From assembly GCF_000214355.1 (NCBI RefSeq), contig NC_015577.1:2967389-3031388 (forward strand): a DNA stretch of 64,000 nucleotides, in the 5' to 3' direction. The stretch's first letter is position 1; each line of letters opens with the position of its first letter. The notes under the pieces were generated by a model. It was not told the origin of the DNA, made no database searches, and was given only the letters and a program-made list of their open reading frames with translations. Made by a program: the position numbers and the translations under genes. Of this stretch, positions 18,278 through 24,943 are shown one piece after another. This DNA comes from Leadbettera azotonutricia ZAS-9. GTDB taxonomy: Bacteria; Spirochaetota; Spirochaetia; Treponematales; Breznakiellaceae.

Positions 18278-18450
18278 GCTTTATAAGGCACTGGACAAAT
18301 TTTAGGTCAGAACCGCTCTATTTTAACGGAGCGTTGCTGCATTTTATGAGAGGGTCGCCGTATTTTTGGGGATGGCCCCTATTTCTTATATGGATGCCTC
18401 CATGTTTTGGAGGACAGCCGACATTTTTTAAGAGAAGGTCCGCTGGAGGA
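18278..18450. repeat. Decayed tandem repeat with an exact 21-nt period
   Basis: About eight degenerate units follow each other with exactly 21-nt spacing. The trinucleotide TTA (or a one-base variant) stands at 18281, 18302, 18323, 18344, 18365 (TTT), 18386, 18407 (TTG) and 18428. A typical unit is ATTTTAACGGAGCGTTGCTG plus one base. A multiple of three suggests a coding origin. On the minus strand the frame reads heptads such as ATLS-stop-NA and ATLR-stop-NR. On the plus strand it runs in frame into the protease tail at 18440. This fills the middle of the 521-bp stretch between 18138 and 18658, which has no intact gene. Confidence 0.6.
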
Positions 18451-18529
18451 CATGGATCTCATGGTGGACCCCACTAAACAGAAGCTGGTCGGCGCCCACG
18501 GCGATCAAGCTTTGGGGCTTATCTACTAA
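18440..18529 (+). pseudogene. C-terminal remnant of a clan AA aspartic protease-like gene
   Basis: The frame reads PLEDMDLMVDPTKQKLVGAHGD and a few more residues before TAA at 18527-18529. From memory this resembles the C-terminus of retropepsin-like clan AA aspartic proteases found in many bacteria. The catalytic D-[ST]-G part and the rest of the N-terminus are missing and replaced by the 21-nt-period repeat, which is in frame but interrupted by TGA at 18347. No ribosome-binding site precedes the only ATG (18452). It is best read as a gene remnant. Confidence 0.45.
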
Positions 18530-18562
18530 TGGGCGCCCTTGGGCTTTCCCCTTGTTAAGAAC

Positions 18563-18603
18563 CCGCTATCCTGGGGGAGTTTTAACAGCCCCATGGATAG
18601 CGG
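18563..18603. other. Strong hairpin downstream of the BspA-like lipoprotein gene
   Basis: Arms CCGCTATCC and GGATAGCGG (9 bp) enclose an inner TGGGG/CCCCA stem with one bulged T, giving about 14 bp of stem. No U-run follows on either strand, so it is not a classical intrinsic terminator. It may stabilise the 3' end of the transcript from 18659-19615 or be a dispersed hairpin element. Confidence 0.45.
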
Positions 18604-18658
18604 TTGGCACTATGCGCCAGGTTCTGCGTTGCCCCCGGCATTTCTGCGTTAGTTCCGG

Positions 18659-19615
18659 TTATTGCGTTATGGCCACAATCTTAGTTGCGTAGCTGCTCCA
18701 TCCGTCCGCCGCTTTATAGGCAGCCAGGATGCTTTCGGGCACCTGGATTGCCAGATCGGCATGGGTACCGTAAAACGCCACAACACCCAGTGTTGCCAAA
18801 GGCGTTGTGTCCCGTAGTATCGTCATGTTTTTCAGGCTGCTGCAGCCATAGAACGCACCGACGCCGATAGAAGTAACACCGTTGGGAATGGTAGCCGAGG
18901 TCAGGCTGTAGCAGTTAACGAACGCCAATTCGCCAATAGCGGTCAGCGTATCCGGCAGGATGATGGACACAAGCCGGTCATAATTCGTTCTGGCATATGT
19001 GGCGCTTTCGGATATATCTTCAATACTGGTGAGGGTGCAGCCGCTCAGATCATAGGTAACATATTTATCATTTGGAATCGCGGCAAAAAGTTTGTGCAGG
19101 GGGTCGGCGCCTTCGCTGTTGCTTCCCGAAAGGTTCACAGCACCGGAAATGGCGACAACAAGGGGAGCATAGCTCGTGGTTCCGCCGCTTGCCGCTGCGA
19201 TAAGGGTTTTCATATCGCCTATATTATCTGGAGTAATAACCACATTTGTGTCTTCCTTTTGCAGTGTCAGGTCTTTGCCTATAACATTGCCGCCGGTTAC
19301 CGCGAACTCCGCACTGGTATTGGTTTTGTAGCCGCTCTTGGACGCTTCGATGGTGTATGTCCCTGCGCCCGCGCCGGTAATGGTATAGGTTCCGTCCACC
19401 GCGGTGCTTACCGCAACCCCTTGGGCTGCAGCGCCGTTCTTAAGCTGCACTGATGCGCCGCTTAGGCCGCCTGAGGCATCGCTGCCTCTAATCGTTCCGC
19501 TGATCTGGTATGTGACTACATCATCGCCTGCGCCAAGGCCGCAGCTCGAAAACACAAGGCCGAATGCGAGCAAGGCCGCCGCTATTCCCCTTAGTAAAAC
19601 TTTGTTTTTCTTCAT
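18659..19615 (-). CDS. BspA-like leucine-rich-repeat lipoprotein with a carboxypeptidase-regulatory-like domain
   Basis: A 318-residue surface or periplasmic lipoprotein. The signal peptide ends at lipobox VFSSC (Cys near residue 25). Residues about 36-120 form a CarboxypepD_reg-like beta domain (ISGTIRGSDASGGLSGASV, DGTYTITGAGAGTYTI). Residues about 210-290 hold LRR_5 (BspA-type) repeats such as IILPDTLTAIGELAFVNC and TIPNGVTSIGVGAFYGC. BspA-like proteins in oral and gut treponemes take part in adhesion to host proteins and other bacteria. The ATG has GGAAG upstream. It is a short member of the family with only two or three LRR units, and it stands alone. Confidence 0.85.
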   Translation of the reverse strand: MKKNKVLLRGIAAALLAFGLVFSSCGLGAGDDVVTYQISGTIRGSDASGGLSGASVQLKNGAAAQGVAVSTAVDGTYTITGAGAGTYTIEASKSGYKTNTSAEFAVTGGNVIGKDLTLQKEDTNVVITPDNIGDMKTLIAAASGGTTSYAPLVVAISGAVNLSGSNSEGADPLHKLFAAIPNDKYVTYDLSGCTLTSIEDISESATYARTNYDRLVSIILPDTLTAIGELAFVNCYSLTSATIPNGVTSIGVGAFYGCSSLKNMTILRDTTPLATLGVVAFYGTHADLAIQVPESILAAYKAADGWSSYATKIVAITQ

Positions 19616-19783
19616 TGGATACTTCCTTTGCGGTTTTTATGTCCCGCCGACTTACGGTATCAGTGCAGATACCAGCGGCCCCCAGGGGCCTTTATTTGTA
19701 CGGCGAAATTGCTAACGGTTGAAGCGTATTTGCCTCCGAATGGGGCAGTTTTGCCTGAAAAGGGGGATGTAACTATTGGGTAC

Positions 19784-19814
19784 TTGACACTTTGTATTTT
19801 AGCTAAAGTATAAT
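19784..19814 (+). promoter_or_regulatory. Promoter-like element with perfect hexamers but a 19-nt spacer
   Basis: TTGACA at 19784-19789 and TATAAT at 19809-19814 are both perfect, but the 19-nt spacer is longer than the optimal 17. It points toward the DUF433/DUF5615 pair about 245 bp away. It may serve that pair or an unseen small RNA. Confidence 0.4.
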
Positions 19815-19937
19815 GTGAGCCGTCGCGGGAAATCTGCTTTTATGTTTACCGTTTCCTGAAACATGGGGATAGTGTACTACTTACGGGGAATTTGTCAATA
19901 ATCCGATGGATTTTCCGACAAAATCCGGATACCGGTT

Positions 19938-19963
19938 ATTAAGGTAAAGAGCGGAAAGTGTAT
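19938..19963. repeat. 26-bp direct repeat, left copy
   Basis: Identical over 26 bp to 20689-20714. It begins ATTAAGGTAAAGAGC and ends GGAAAGTGTAT. The two copies bracket the DUF433/DUF5615 toxin-antitoxin pair in the same orientation, 751 bp apart start to start. Sequence similarity stops abruptly on both sides. Confidence 0.85.
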
Positions 19964-20012
19964 CTATCAAACTATAGGCTTCCGCCCAGAGCTGGTTTGC
20001 GGCTATTTAACA

Positions 20013-20041
20013 TTGCATTTTCTGGTTGTTTACCCCATACT
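20013..20041 (+). promoter_or_regulatory. Likely promoter of the DUF433/DUF5615 pair
   Basis: TTGCAT (20013-20018), a 17-nt spacer and CATACT (20036-20041) lie just before the AGAGG ribosome-binding site and ATG at 20059. The 5' leader would be about 10 nt. Confidence 0.5.
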
Positions 20042-20058
20042 AGTAACAGAGGTTGGCT

Positions 20059-20310
20059 ATGAATGAACCAAGTGATTATATCTCCATCGACCCCGCAATC
20101 CGTTTTGGGAAGCCCTGCATCAAGGGAACCCGGATCGCGGTTGGCGACATACTCGGCTGGCTTTCCTCCGGCATGAACCATGCGGAAATAATTGAGGACT
20201 ACCCTGAATTGCAGGAAGTTCATATCCTCTCTGCCCTTGCCTTCGCTGCCCAACGTGACGCCATGACCAAACTGGTTGTCCATTCCACCCAAGCTGTAAA
20301 GTCAGCGTGA
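20059..20310 (+). CDS. DUF433 protein, predicted antitoxin
   Basis: An 83-residue protein of the DUF433 family (ISIDPAIRFGKPCIKGTRIAVGDIL), a small winged-helix-like DNA-binding fold. DUF433 proteins are usually paired with a DUF5615 PIN-like protein and are read as its antitoxin. The ATG at 20059 has AGAGG 6 nt upstream; a TTG at 20053 is a less likely start. The stop codon overlaps the GTG start of the next gene (GTGA), so the two are translationally coupled. The pair lies between 26-bp direct repeats, which suggests a mobile cassette. Confidence 0.88.
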   Translation: MNEPSDYISIDPAIRFGKPCIKGTRIAVGDILGWLSSGMNHAEIIEDYPELQEVHILSALAFAAQRDAMTKLVVHSTQAVKSA

Positions 20311-20639
20311 AATTGTTGCTTGACGCCAATATCTCCTGGCGTCTTTGCTCAGTCCTTGCTCCCCGTTTTGGCGAGTGTGCCCATGTGAACAAGACGATCC
20401 TTCCATTCCCGGCTACAGATACCCAAATATGGAATCATGCCAAAGAGAACAACTATATTATTGTCACCCAGGATGCTGATTTTCTCAATTTCCTCCAGAC
20501 AAAAGGCTATCCTCCCAAGATCATCCTTCTTCATACCGGGAACATCAGTACTAAAGAGGCTGAAAAGATACTATTACAGGCCAAGCCCTCTATTGAAGAA
20601 CTGGACAGCAAAGACTTGGGGTTGTTGGAAATTTGGTAA
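20307..20639 (+). CDS. DUF5615 PIN-like protein, predicted toxin
   Basis: A 110-residue PIN-like (Mut7-C related) protein starting with GTG. It has the acidic residues expected of a metal-dependent RNase: LLLDANIS near the N-terminus and VTQDADFLNF near residue 54. The pattern is typical of DUF5615 partners of DUF433. RNase activity is inferred from the fold; activity of DUF5615 proteins is less well shown than that of VapC. A short GC hairpin (GGGGC/GCCCC) follows the gene near 20667-20678, and then the right copy of the direct repeat. Confidence 0.85.
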   Translation: MKLLLDANISWRLCSVLAPRFGECAHVNKTILPFPATDTQIWNHAKENNYIIVTQDADFLNFLQTKGYPPKIILLHTGNISTKEAEKILLQAKPSIEELDSKDLGLLEIW

Positions 20640-20688
20640 ATTGGCTATAAACTGCCAGCTCCACTCGGGGCTTGCCCCAGGGTTGTTG

Positions 20689-20714
20689 ATTAAGGTAAAG
20701 AGCGGAAAGTGTAT
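20689..20714. repeat. 26-bp direct repeat, right copy
   Basis: The perfect second copy of 19938-19963. Its last base is the first base of the minus-strand TAA (20716-20714) of the small open frame at 20714-20869, so on that strand the repeat begins at the gene's stop codon. This fits insertion of a cassette just downstream of a gene, with target duplication or site-specific recombination at the repeat. Confidence 0.85.
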
Positions 20715-20869
20715 TACTCCCCTAATGCGAGGAGCGTCTCTTGTAACTTGGCCCGTAACAAGGGGTCTGATAGCTTCCGGGGCTCCACCTTCCCGTGTGG
20801 GTTCGGTATGACCCGATAGGCGCCGTTTCCCAAAGCAGTATATACATCAGCGACGAGCTTGTCCGCCAC
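20714..20869 (-). CDS. Possible small protein downstream of htrA
   Basis: A 51-residue frame starting with GTG at 20869 and reading VADKLVADVYTALGNGAYRV at its start. It ends at TAA next to the 26-bp repeat. The composition looks like real protein (mixed hydrophobic and charged, no runs), and the frame is the same as htrA, 12 nt beyond htrA's amber stop. No good ribosome-binding site is seen. It could be a short gene, the end of an older longer HtrA, or a C-terminal remnant of another gene cut by the cassette. I do not recognise it. Confidence 0.4.
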   Translation of the reverse strand: MADKLVADVYTALGNGAYRVIPNPHGKVEPRKLSDPLLRAKLQETLLALGE

Positions 20870-20881
20870 TTCAACAGAACC

Positions 20882-22141
20882 CTAGCGGGTCAGCACCTCT
20901 TCCCTGTCCGAAAGTATCACATCCAGGGTTTGGGCTTTCCCTGCCCTGAGAATTTCCACTTTGATGATTTCGCCGGGCTTGTTGTCTTCCAGGGCAGAGT
21001 ACAGATCCTTCAGGCTGTTGGTTTTCATGCCATCCACGGAAGTGATGATGTCGCCCCCAAGGTAGATGACGCTGCGGCCGTACTGGACCGGTTCTGTGCC
21101 CTGGCGCAGACCTGCCCTTTCGGCAAAGCCGCTGTGCCTGGTCCGCGAAACCAGAAGGCCCGAGCTGACCGGAAGCTTGGCATAGCTCACCAGGGAGGGG
21201 AAGATTTGCACTACTGTGGCATCTATCCAGCCCCGCTTCACCTTGCCGTATTCGATGATTTCGGCTACCACCCGTTTGGCTGTGTTGATGGGCACCGCAA
21301 AGCCTATGCCCACGGAACCGCCGGAAGGCGAGTAGATCATGGTATTGATGCCTATCATCTTTCCCTTGGTGTCGAGAAGGGGGCCCCCCGAGTTGCCGGG
21401 GTTGATGGACGCATCGGTCTGGATCATGTCCCTGATGATGTTGTTGGCGGAGATTTGTATGGGCCGCCCGAGACCTGAGACTATGCCCACCGTGAGGGTT
21501 CTTTCCAGGGCAAAGGGGTTGCCTATGGCAAGCACCTTTTGGCCCACCTTGAGGCCGTCGGAACTGCCAAAGGGTATGGTCCTGAGATCCGTCCCCCTGG
21601 GGGGTTCGAATTTCAGGACCGCGATATCGTTTTCAGGGTCAGTCCCGACAATAGTGCCTTCGAACTGGCTGCCGTCGGACAGGTTGATGAAAACCTTGTA
21701 GGCGTTCTGGATAACGTGGTTGTTGGTGAGCACAAAGCCCCTGGTGTCTATGATGGAGCCGGAGCCGGAGCCGCCTTCCTGAGGGACAGGCTCGAGGAAC
21801 CAGTTGATGGCCACGGTTTCGGTGGTGATGTTCACTACGCCGGGGTTGAGCTGTTCATAAATGTTGATATTCTCCCATTCATCCTTGGTGTAGAGATCCT
21901 GATCCGCGGTGTTGATTTTGAGGGGGCTGGCGGACTGGAGGAGCTCCGGTACATTGGCGGCGGCTTTTTCTGCCTGCCCCGCCTGCGAGACCCCGGCGGC
22001 CCCGTCGCCCCCTGCCCCGCTGCCAAAGCCCGGGAATTTAAAAAGCCCCAGCCCCAGGGCAAGCATCACCCCTATAAGGCCGGTAAGAACCGAAAAAAAG
22101 ACCACCTGCCTGCGGCTGTATAATTTCATTCTGTCCCCCAT
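20882..22141 (-). CDS. htrA: HtrA/DegP-like serine protease with one PDZ domain
   Basis: A 419-residue membrane-anchored periplasmic protease for damaged proteins. It has an N-terminal membrane helix (about 12-34), a Gly/Ala-rich linker and a trypsin-like domain with catalytic His142 (TNNHVI), Asp172 (ENDIAVLK) and Ser251 (NPGNSGGPL). A single C-terminal PDZ domain (about 315-410) contains the DIITSVDGMKTNSLKDL segment. The single PDZ and the anchor make it DegS-like in architecture. It ends with TAG. It diverges from the exported protein starting near 22192, leaving about 50 bp for promoters. Confidence 0.92.
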   Translation of the reverse strand: MGDRMKLYSRRQVVFFSVLTGLIGVMLALGLGLFKFPGFGSGAGGDGAAGVSQAGQAEKAAANVPELLQSASPLKINTADQDLYTKDEWENINIYEQLNPGVVNITTETVAINWFLEPVPQEGGSGSGSIIDTRGFVLTNNHVIQNAYKVFINLSDGSQFEGTIVGTDPENDIAVLKFEPPRGTDLRTIPFGSSDGLKVGQKVLAIGNPFALERTLTVGIVSGLGRPIQISANNIIRDMIQTDASINPGNSGGPLLDTKGKMIGINTMIYSPSGGSVGIGFAVPINTAKRVVAEIIEYGKVKRGWIDATVVQIFPSLVSYAKLPVSSGLLVSRTRHSGFAERAGLRQGTEPVQYGRSVIYLGGDIITSVDGMKTNSLKDLYSALEDNKPGEIIKVEILRAGKAQTLDVILSDREEVLTR

Positions 22142-22191
22142 ATCTTATCGTGCCCATCTTAATATATATTGAAAGAACTGTCGATAAGATA

Positions 22192-23577
22192 ATGGAAATG
22201 GATAAATTTCTCTTGCATTATTTTTCATTAACTCTCCTTCTGCTGCTTCCGGCCTCCCTCTTTGCCCTGGACACGCCTACAGGCAAGATCGAGGACGATT
22301 CGTCCCTGCGCATAAGCCTGACCGATTCATGGTTCCACGAAACCCCCGGCAGGGTACTCAACAAAAAGGCCGAGTACCACACCCTCAAGGGCGGCGGAAG
22401 GATACAGGTGAGGGTCGAAGCCAGCAAAGACGAATTCATGATCGTCCTTGCCCGGGAACTCCAGGGAAGCAATTCCTACCCCGGCTGGGCCCAGGGCTCA
22501 TGGGTACTCACCCGCAGCCGCAGCGATGGCGCACCAACCCGCATACGCATCTTCCCGAGGAGCGACCCTTACGTATACATACAATTCCGCCCCTTCAGCC
22601 TTGACAAGTGCCAGATGGATGTTGTGCTTTACGACGGCTATATAGTCCGATCTCTCCCCTTGCCCATCTCCTTCGAGCGTCTCTACACGCTGCCCGTGGA
22701 AGAGGCGCTGGCATCGGCGGGCGACAAATTCCCCCGCAAATATTTTGAAGCCGACCCCGATATGTACCGGGATCAGCGGGCCTTCGTTTCGGCAGTCCGC
22801 GCCCGGCTCCCCAGCCTCGATTTCCGTGACGATGGCGCCATCGACAGCCGGGGGGACTATGTTTTCATCAACACCCTGGAAAGCCAGATTTCAAGGATCG
22901 AGAAAGGACAGCCCCCGGAGGGCCTCAACTGTTCGGGCTTTGCCAAATGGGTGGTGGACGGCATCTTAAAACCCCTCACCGGCGAACTCCTCCCCATACC
23001 CCCGTTAAAAGAACCTTTCGGCAATCGGGGCGATTCATTCACCGAACCCTGGGAGCGCGCCAGGGACCCCTTCTTCGGGCTTGACTGGTGCCGCAACCTG
23101 GCCTCCCGCGCAGGCGCTGTCCTGCGTTCCCCCGCCTTTGCCGCGCTCGAAGAAATCGAAGTGCGCCGTTGGCCATTCTCCCAGGTCATGACCCGCAGCC
23201 CCGACGGGAACAGGATTGTCTCCTACCCGGGCTTCCTCGAAAACGCGGGCTTCGGCATAGAGGGCCTCCACCCCCTGCTCTACACCCTTGCCATAGACGA
23301 GCCCAACCGCATCTACCTCGCCGCAGTAAACACCGAAACCGGCGACCCCACCACTGCCCGGAATCCGCGGGGTTTGCCCCGGCTGCGCCAATACTTCCAT
23401 ATAGCAGTGCTGGTTCCCTACTTCAACGAATACGGCAACTTTCAGGTCACGGTTTTTGAAAGCGCGGCAGAAACATCGTTCACTGGGGAAACAGCATTCA
23501 CGGGGTTCAAGTCCCGGTATCCGGGGCATTTTGTCAATCTTTCGCGGGTGCCTGTGGACGGGAAATTCGAGCCCTAA
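22192..23577 (+). CDS. Exported protein with an NlpC/P60-like cysteine motif
   Basis: A protein of about 461 residues with a signal peptide (MEMDKFLLHYFSLTLLLLLPASLFA). The start is ATG at 22192 or 22198; an upstream ATG at 22150 would precede an unlikely leader. The mature part is beta-rich at first. Then comes LNCSGFAKWVVDG, which matches the catalytic D/N-C-S-G-F motif of NlpC/P60 and related papain-fold peptidases. A candidate histidine follows far downstream in YFHIAVLVPYF. That suggests a cell-wall or peptide hydrolase, but the spacing is long and the assignment is inference. It diverges from htrA. Confidence 0.7.
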   Translation: MEMDKFLLHYFSLTLLLLLPASLFALDTPTGKIEDDSSLRISLTDSWFHETPGRVLNKKAEYHTLKGGGRIQVRVEASKDEFMIVLARELQGSNSYPGWAQGSWVLTRSRSDGAPTRIRIFPRSDPYVYIQFRPFSLDKCQMDVVLYDGYIVRSLPLPISFERLYTLPVEEALASAGDKFPRKYFEADPDMYRDQRAFVSAVRARLPSLDFRDDGAIDSRGDYVFINTLESQISRIEKGQPPEGLNCSGFAKWVVDGILKPLTGELLPIPPLKEPFGNRGDSFTEPWERARDPFFGLDWCRNLASRAGAVLRSPAFAALEEIEVRRWPFSQVMTRSPDGNRIVSYPGFLENAGFGIEGLHPLLYTLAIDEPNRIYLAAVNTETGDPTTARNPRGLPRLRQYFHIAVLVPYFNEYGNFQVTVFESAAETSFTGETAFTGFKSRYPGHFVNLSRVPVDGKFEP

Positions 23578-23580
23578 AAA

Positions 23581-23597
23581 TCGGCGCCTTGCGCCGA
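23581..23597. other. GC-rich hairpin between the NlpC-like gene and the SDR gene
   Basis: TCGGCGC/GCGCCGA arms (7 bp) with loop CTT lie 3 nt after the upstream stop codon. On the minus strand it is followed by TTTTT, like a terminator; on the plus strand the following bases are AAAAGG, which form the next gene's ribosome-binding site. It may partly separate the two plus-strand genes. Confidence 0.4.
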
Positions 23598-23610
23598 AAA
23601 GGATTTTGCC

Positions 23611-24459
23611 ATGCGTGTTTTTGTAACAGGAGCGACAGGTTATATCGGTTCCGATGTTGTCCGGGAACTCGTCAATGCCGGACATAAAGTCATTGGCCTG
23701 GCCCGCTCGGACAAGGGCGTCGCAAAACTAAAGGAAGCCGGGGCCGAAGCGCACCAAGGTTCGCTTGACGACCTGGACAGCCTTCGCAGCGGGGCCGCGC
23801 GTGCGGACGGCGTCATTCACCTGGCATTCAAGCACGATTTCTCGAACTTTGCCGCTTCCCTCGCTACGGATTTGCACGCGATAGAGGCGATAGGCGAAAC
23901 GCTTGCGGGTTCCGGCAAGCCCTTTGTGACGACTGCCCATGCAAACGGAACAGCTTCAGACAACGCGGTGATGGCATTGGCAACCCGTGGCGTGAGAGCG
24001 TCAATCGTGTCCCTCGCGCCATCCGTGCATGGCGATGGCGACAAGGGTTTCGTTCCAGTAATAATAAGCACCGCCCGCGAAAAAGGCTTCTCCGCTTATA
24101 TCGGCGACGGGTCCAACCGTTGGCCAGCTGTGCATCGACTTGACGCGGCGCATCTTTTCCGGCTGGCGCTGGAATCCGCTCCGGCAGGTTCAAAACTGGA
24201 CGGGGTTGGGGACGAGGGTATACCATTCCGCGACATCGCCGATGCAATAGGCCGCCGCCTGAACCTGCCCGTAGTCAGCATTTCGCGCGGGGAGGCGGAC
24301 GCCCACTTCGGCTTTCTCGGCGCCATTGCAGCGCTTGACTTCCCAAGGTCGAGCATACGGACCCAGGAACTCCTGAACTGGAAACCGGCGCATCCCGGTC
24401 TGCTCACAGACCTCGAACAGGGCGACTACTTTGACAAGATAACACACAGGCGCATTTGA
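23611..24459 (+). CDS. NAD(P)-dependent epimerase/dehydratase family protein (extended SDR)
   Basis: A 282-residue extended short-chain dehydrogenase fold. The N-terminal GATGYIG at residues 7-13 binds the dinucleotide, and LARSDKG follows beta-2. The usual YxxxK catalytic pair is not clear. This fits the atypical SDR group near NmrA-like or nucleoside-diphosphate-sugar epimerase-like oxidoreductases with unknown substrates. It has an AAAGG ribosome-binding site and a downstream hairpin terminator at 24470-24499. Codon use is similar to its neighbours, with a slightly different amino-acid style (Ala/Asp rich), so transfer is possible but not shown. Confidence 0.85.
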   Translation: MRVFVTGATGYIGSDVVRELVNAGHKVIGLARSDKGVAKLKEAGAEAHQGSLDDLDSLRSGAARADGVIHLAFKHDFSNFAASLATDLHAIEAIGETLAGSGKPFVTTAHANGTASDNAVMALATRGVRASIVSLAPSVHGDGDKGFVPVIISTAREKGFSAYIGDGSNRWPAVHRLDAAHLFRLALESAPAGSKLDGVGDEGIPFRDIADAIGRRLNLPVVSISRGEADAHFGFLGAIAALDFPRSSIRTQELLNWKPAHPGLLTDLEQGDYFDKITHRRI

Positions 24460-24469
24460 CAATAGTTGC

Positions 24470-24499
24470 ATGACCGCATTCGGTCATTAAGATCTTTTT
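24470..24499 (+). terminator. Intrinsic terminator of the SDR gene
   Basis: Stem ATGACCG/CGGTCAT (24470-24476 and 24481-24487) with loop CATT, followed shortly by TTTTT (24495-24499). It lies between convergent genes and overlaps the stop codon of the minus-strand gene at 24487. Confidence 0.6.
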
Positions 24500-24696
24500 A
24501 TATCCATGACTTCGCCTAAAACATTTCTGAGATCCGTCATAATCTTGTACAACCGCTCCCGGTCAGCCAGGGCTTCTGTATGTTCTGTCCGGGCGACTTC
24601 AAAACGACGCAGCAACGCTTTGTTCTCTGCCTTTAACGCAGATATCTCAAGCCTTGCCTTGTCCAGCTCTTCTTCCAAAACTTCGGATTTAGTCAC
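24487..24696 (-). CDS. Small coiled-coil protein
   Basis: A 69-residue protein with a GTG start (GTG ACT AAA) preceded by GGGGA. Residues 5-55 show a clear heptad pattern with Leu at regular intervals (LEEELDKARLEISALKAENKAL), so it should form a coiled coil. It lies 37 nt after the small partner gene of the PIN protein on the same strand and may be a third gene of that unit. The function is unknown. It could be a regulatory or scaffold protein of the toxin locus or an independent small protein. Confidence 0.6.
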   Translation of the reverse strand: MTKSEVLEEELDKARLEISALKAENKALLRRFEVARTEHTEALADRERLYKIMTDLRNVLGEVMDIKRS

Positions 24697-24733
24697 AGTT
24701 TCCCCATTCGAATATACCTACATTCAATGCAAT

Positions 24734-24943
24734 CTACCTTATAGATGCGTTTTGGGCCTCGAAGGCTTTGATTTCCGCATAGAGGTCCTTAAGGGGCATT
24801 TCACCGTACAACGTTCGCTGCCATTCGGTGTAATTAAAAGGTTCACGCAACATAAGGGTGATAAAACGCTCGGCTTCCACGATTCCAAGGGTGTCCGCCA
24901 GAATCCGCATTCCGTCGCTTTTTAGCAATGCGTCACTTTTCAT
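24734..24943 (-). CDS. Small partner protein of the PIN-domain toxin, predicted antitoxin
   Basis: A 69-residue protein starting MKSDALLKSDGMRILADTLG, with ATG at 24943 preceded by GGAGGAG. Its 5' end overlaps the last 11 nt of the PIN gene in another frame. It contains EAERFITLMLREPFNYTEWQ, and a similar small gene next to this type of PIN protein is, as far as I recall, common in gut anaerobes. No DNA-binding motif is obvious. The role as antitoxin is inferred from the pairing. The order toxin then antitoxin is the reverse of the usual vapBC order. Confidence 0.7.
   Translation of the reverse strand: MKSDALLKSDGMRILADTLGIVEAERFITLMLREPFNYTEWQRTLYGEMPLKDLYAEIKAFEAQNASIR

Larger units (their letters stand above)
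19616..20058. other. Intergenic region with two divergent promoter areas and several hairpins
   Basis: A 443-bp stretch without a convincing gene. Short GC-rich hairpins lie at its left end (GGTATC/GATACC near 19658, GGCCC/GGGCC near 19678), which would be in the leader of the BspA-like gene. A hairpin with arms GGATTTT/AAAATCC lies at 19908-19926. It also holds one copy of the 26-bp direct repeat (19938-19963) and two plus-strand promoter candidates described separately. Confidence 0.5.

Noticed and set aside
18138-18658. Possible SAM riboswitch or T-box upstream of the sulfur operon
   Set aside because: No SAM-I core, T-box specifier or antiterminator motif was seen near the start of the operon. 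The region is filled by a 21-nt-period repeat and a gene remnant.
19662-19850. A 60-codon minus-strand open frame upstream of the BspA-like gene
   Set aside because: It has no start codon with a ribosome-binding site, it overlaps a strong plus-strand promoter-like element, and its length is expected by chance at this GC.
20640-20700. Integron attC site next to the toxin-antitoxin pair
   Set aside because: A short GC hairpin is present, but matched RYYYAAC and GTTRRRY ends at the right spacing are not. The direct repeats are a better description.
19938-20714. Insertion sequence bounded by the 26-bp repeats
   Set aside because: There is no transposase and there are no terminal inverted repeats; the content is only a toxin-antitoxin pair.
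20720-20830. 5S-rRNA-like wording on the minus strand (CATACCGAACCCACACGGGAA)
   Set aside because: It does not fold into the 5S five-helix structure, and it is explained by an open reading frame with gene-like composition.
23490-23530. A perfect tRNA T-arm-like sequence (GGGTTCAAGTCCC)
   Set aside because: It lies inside the NlpC/P60-like gene in frame. No acceptor, D or anticodon stems can be formed with the upstream bases, so it is coincidence.
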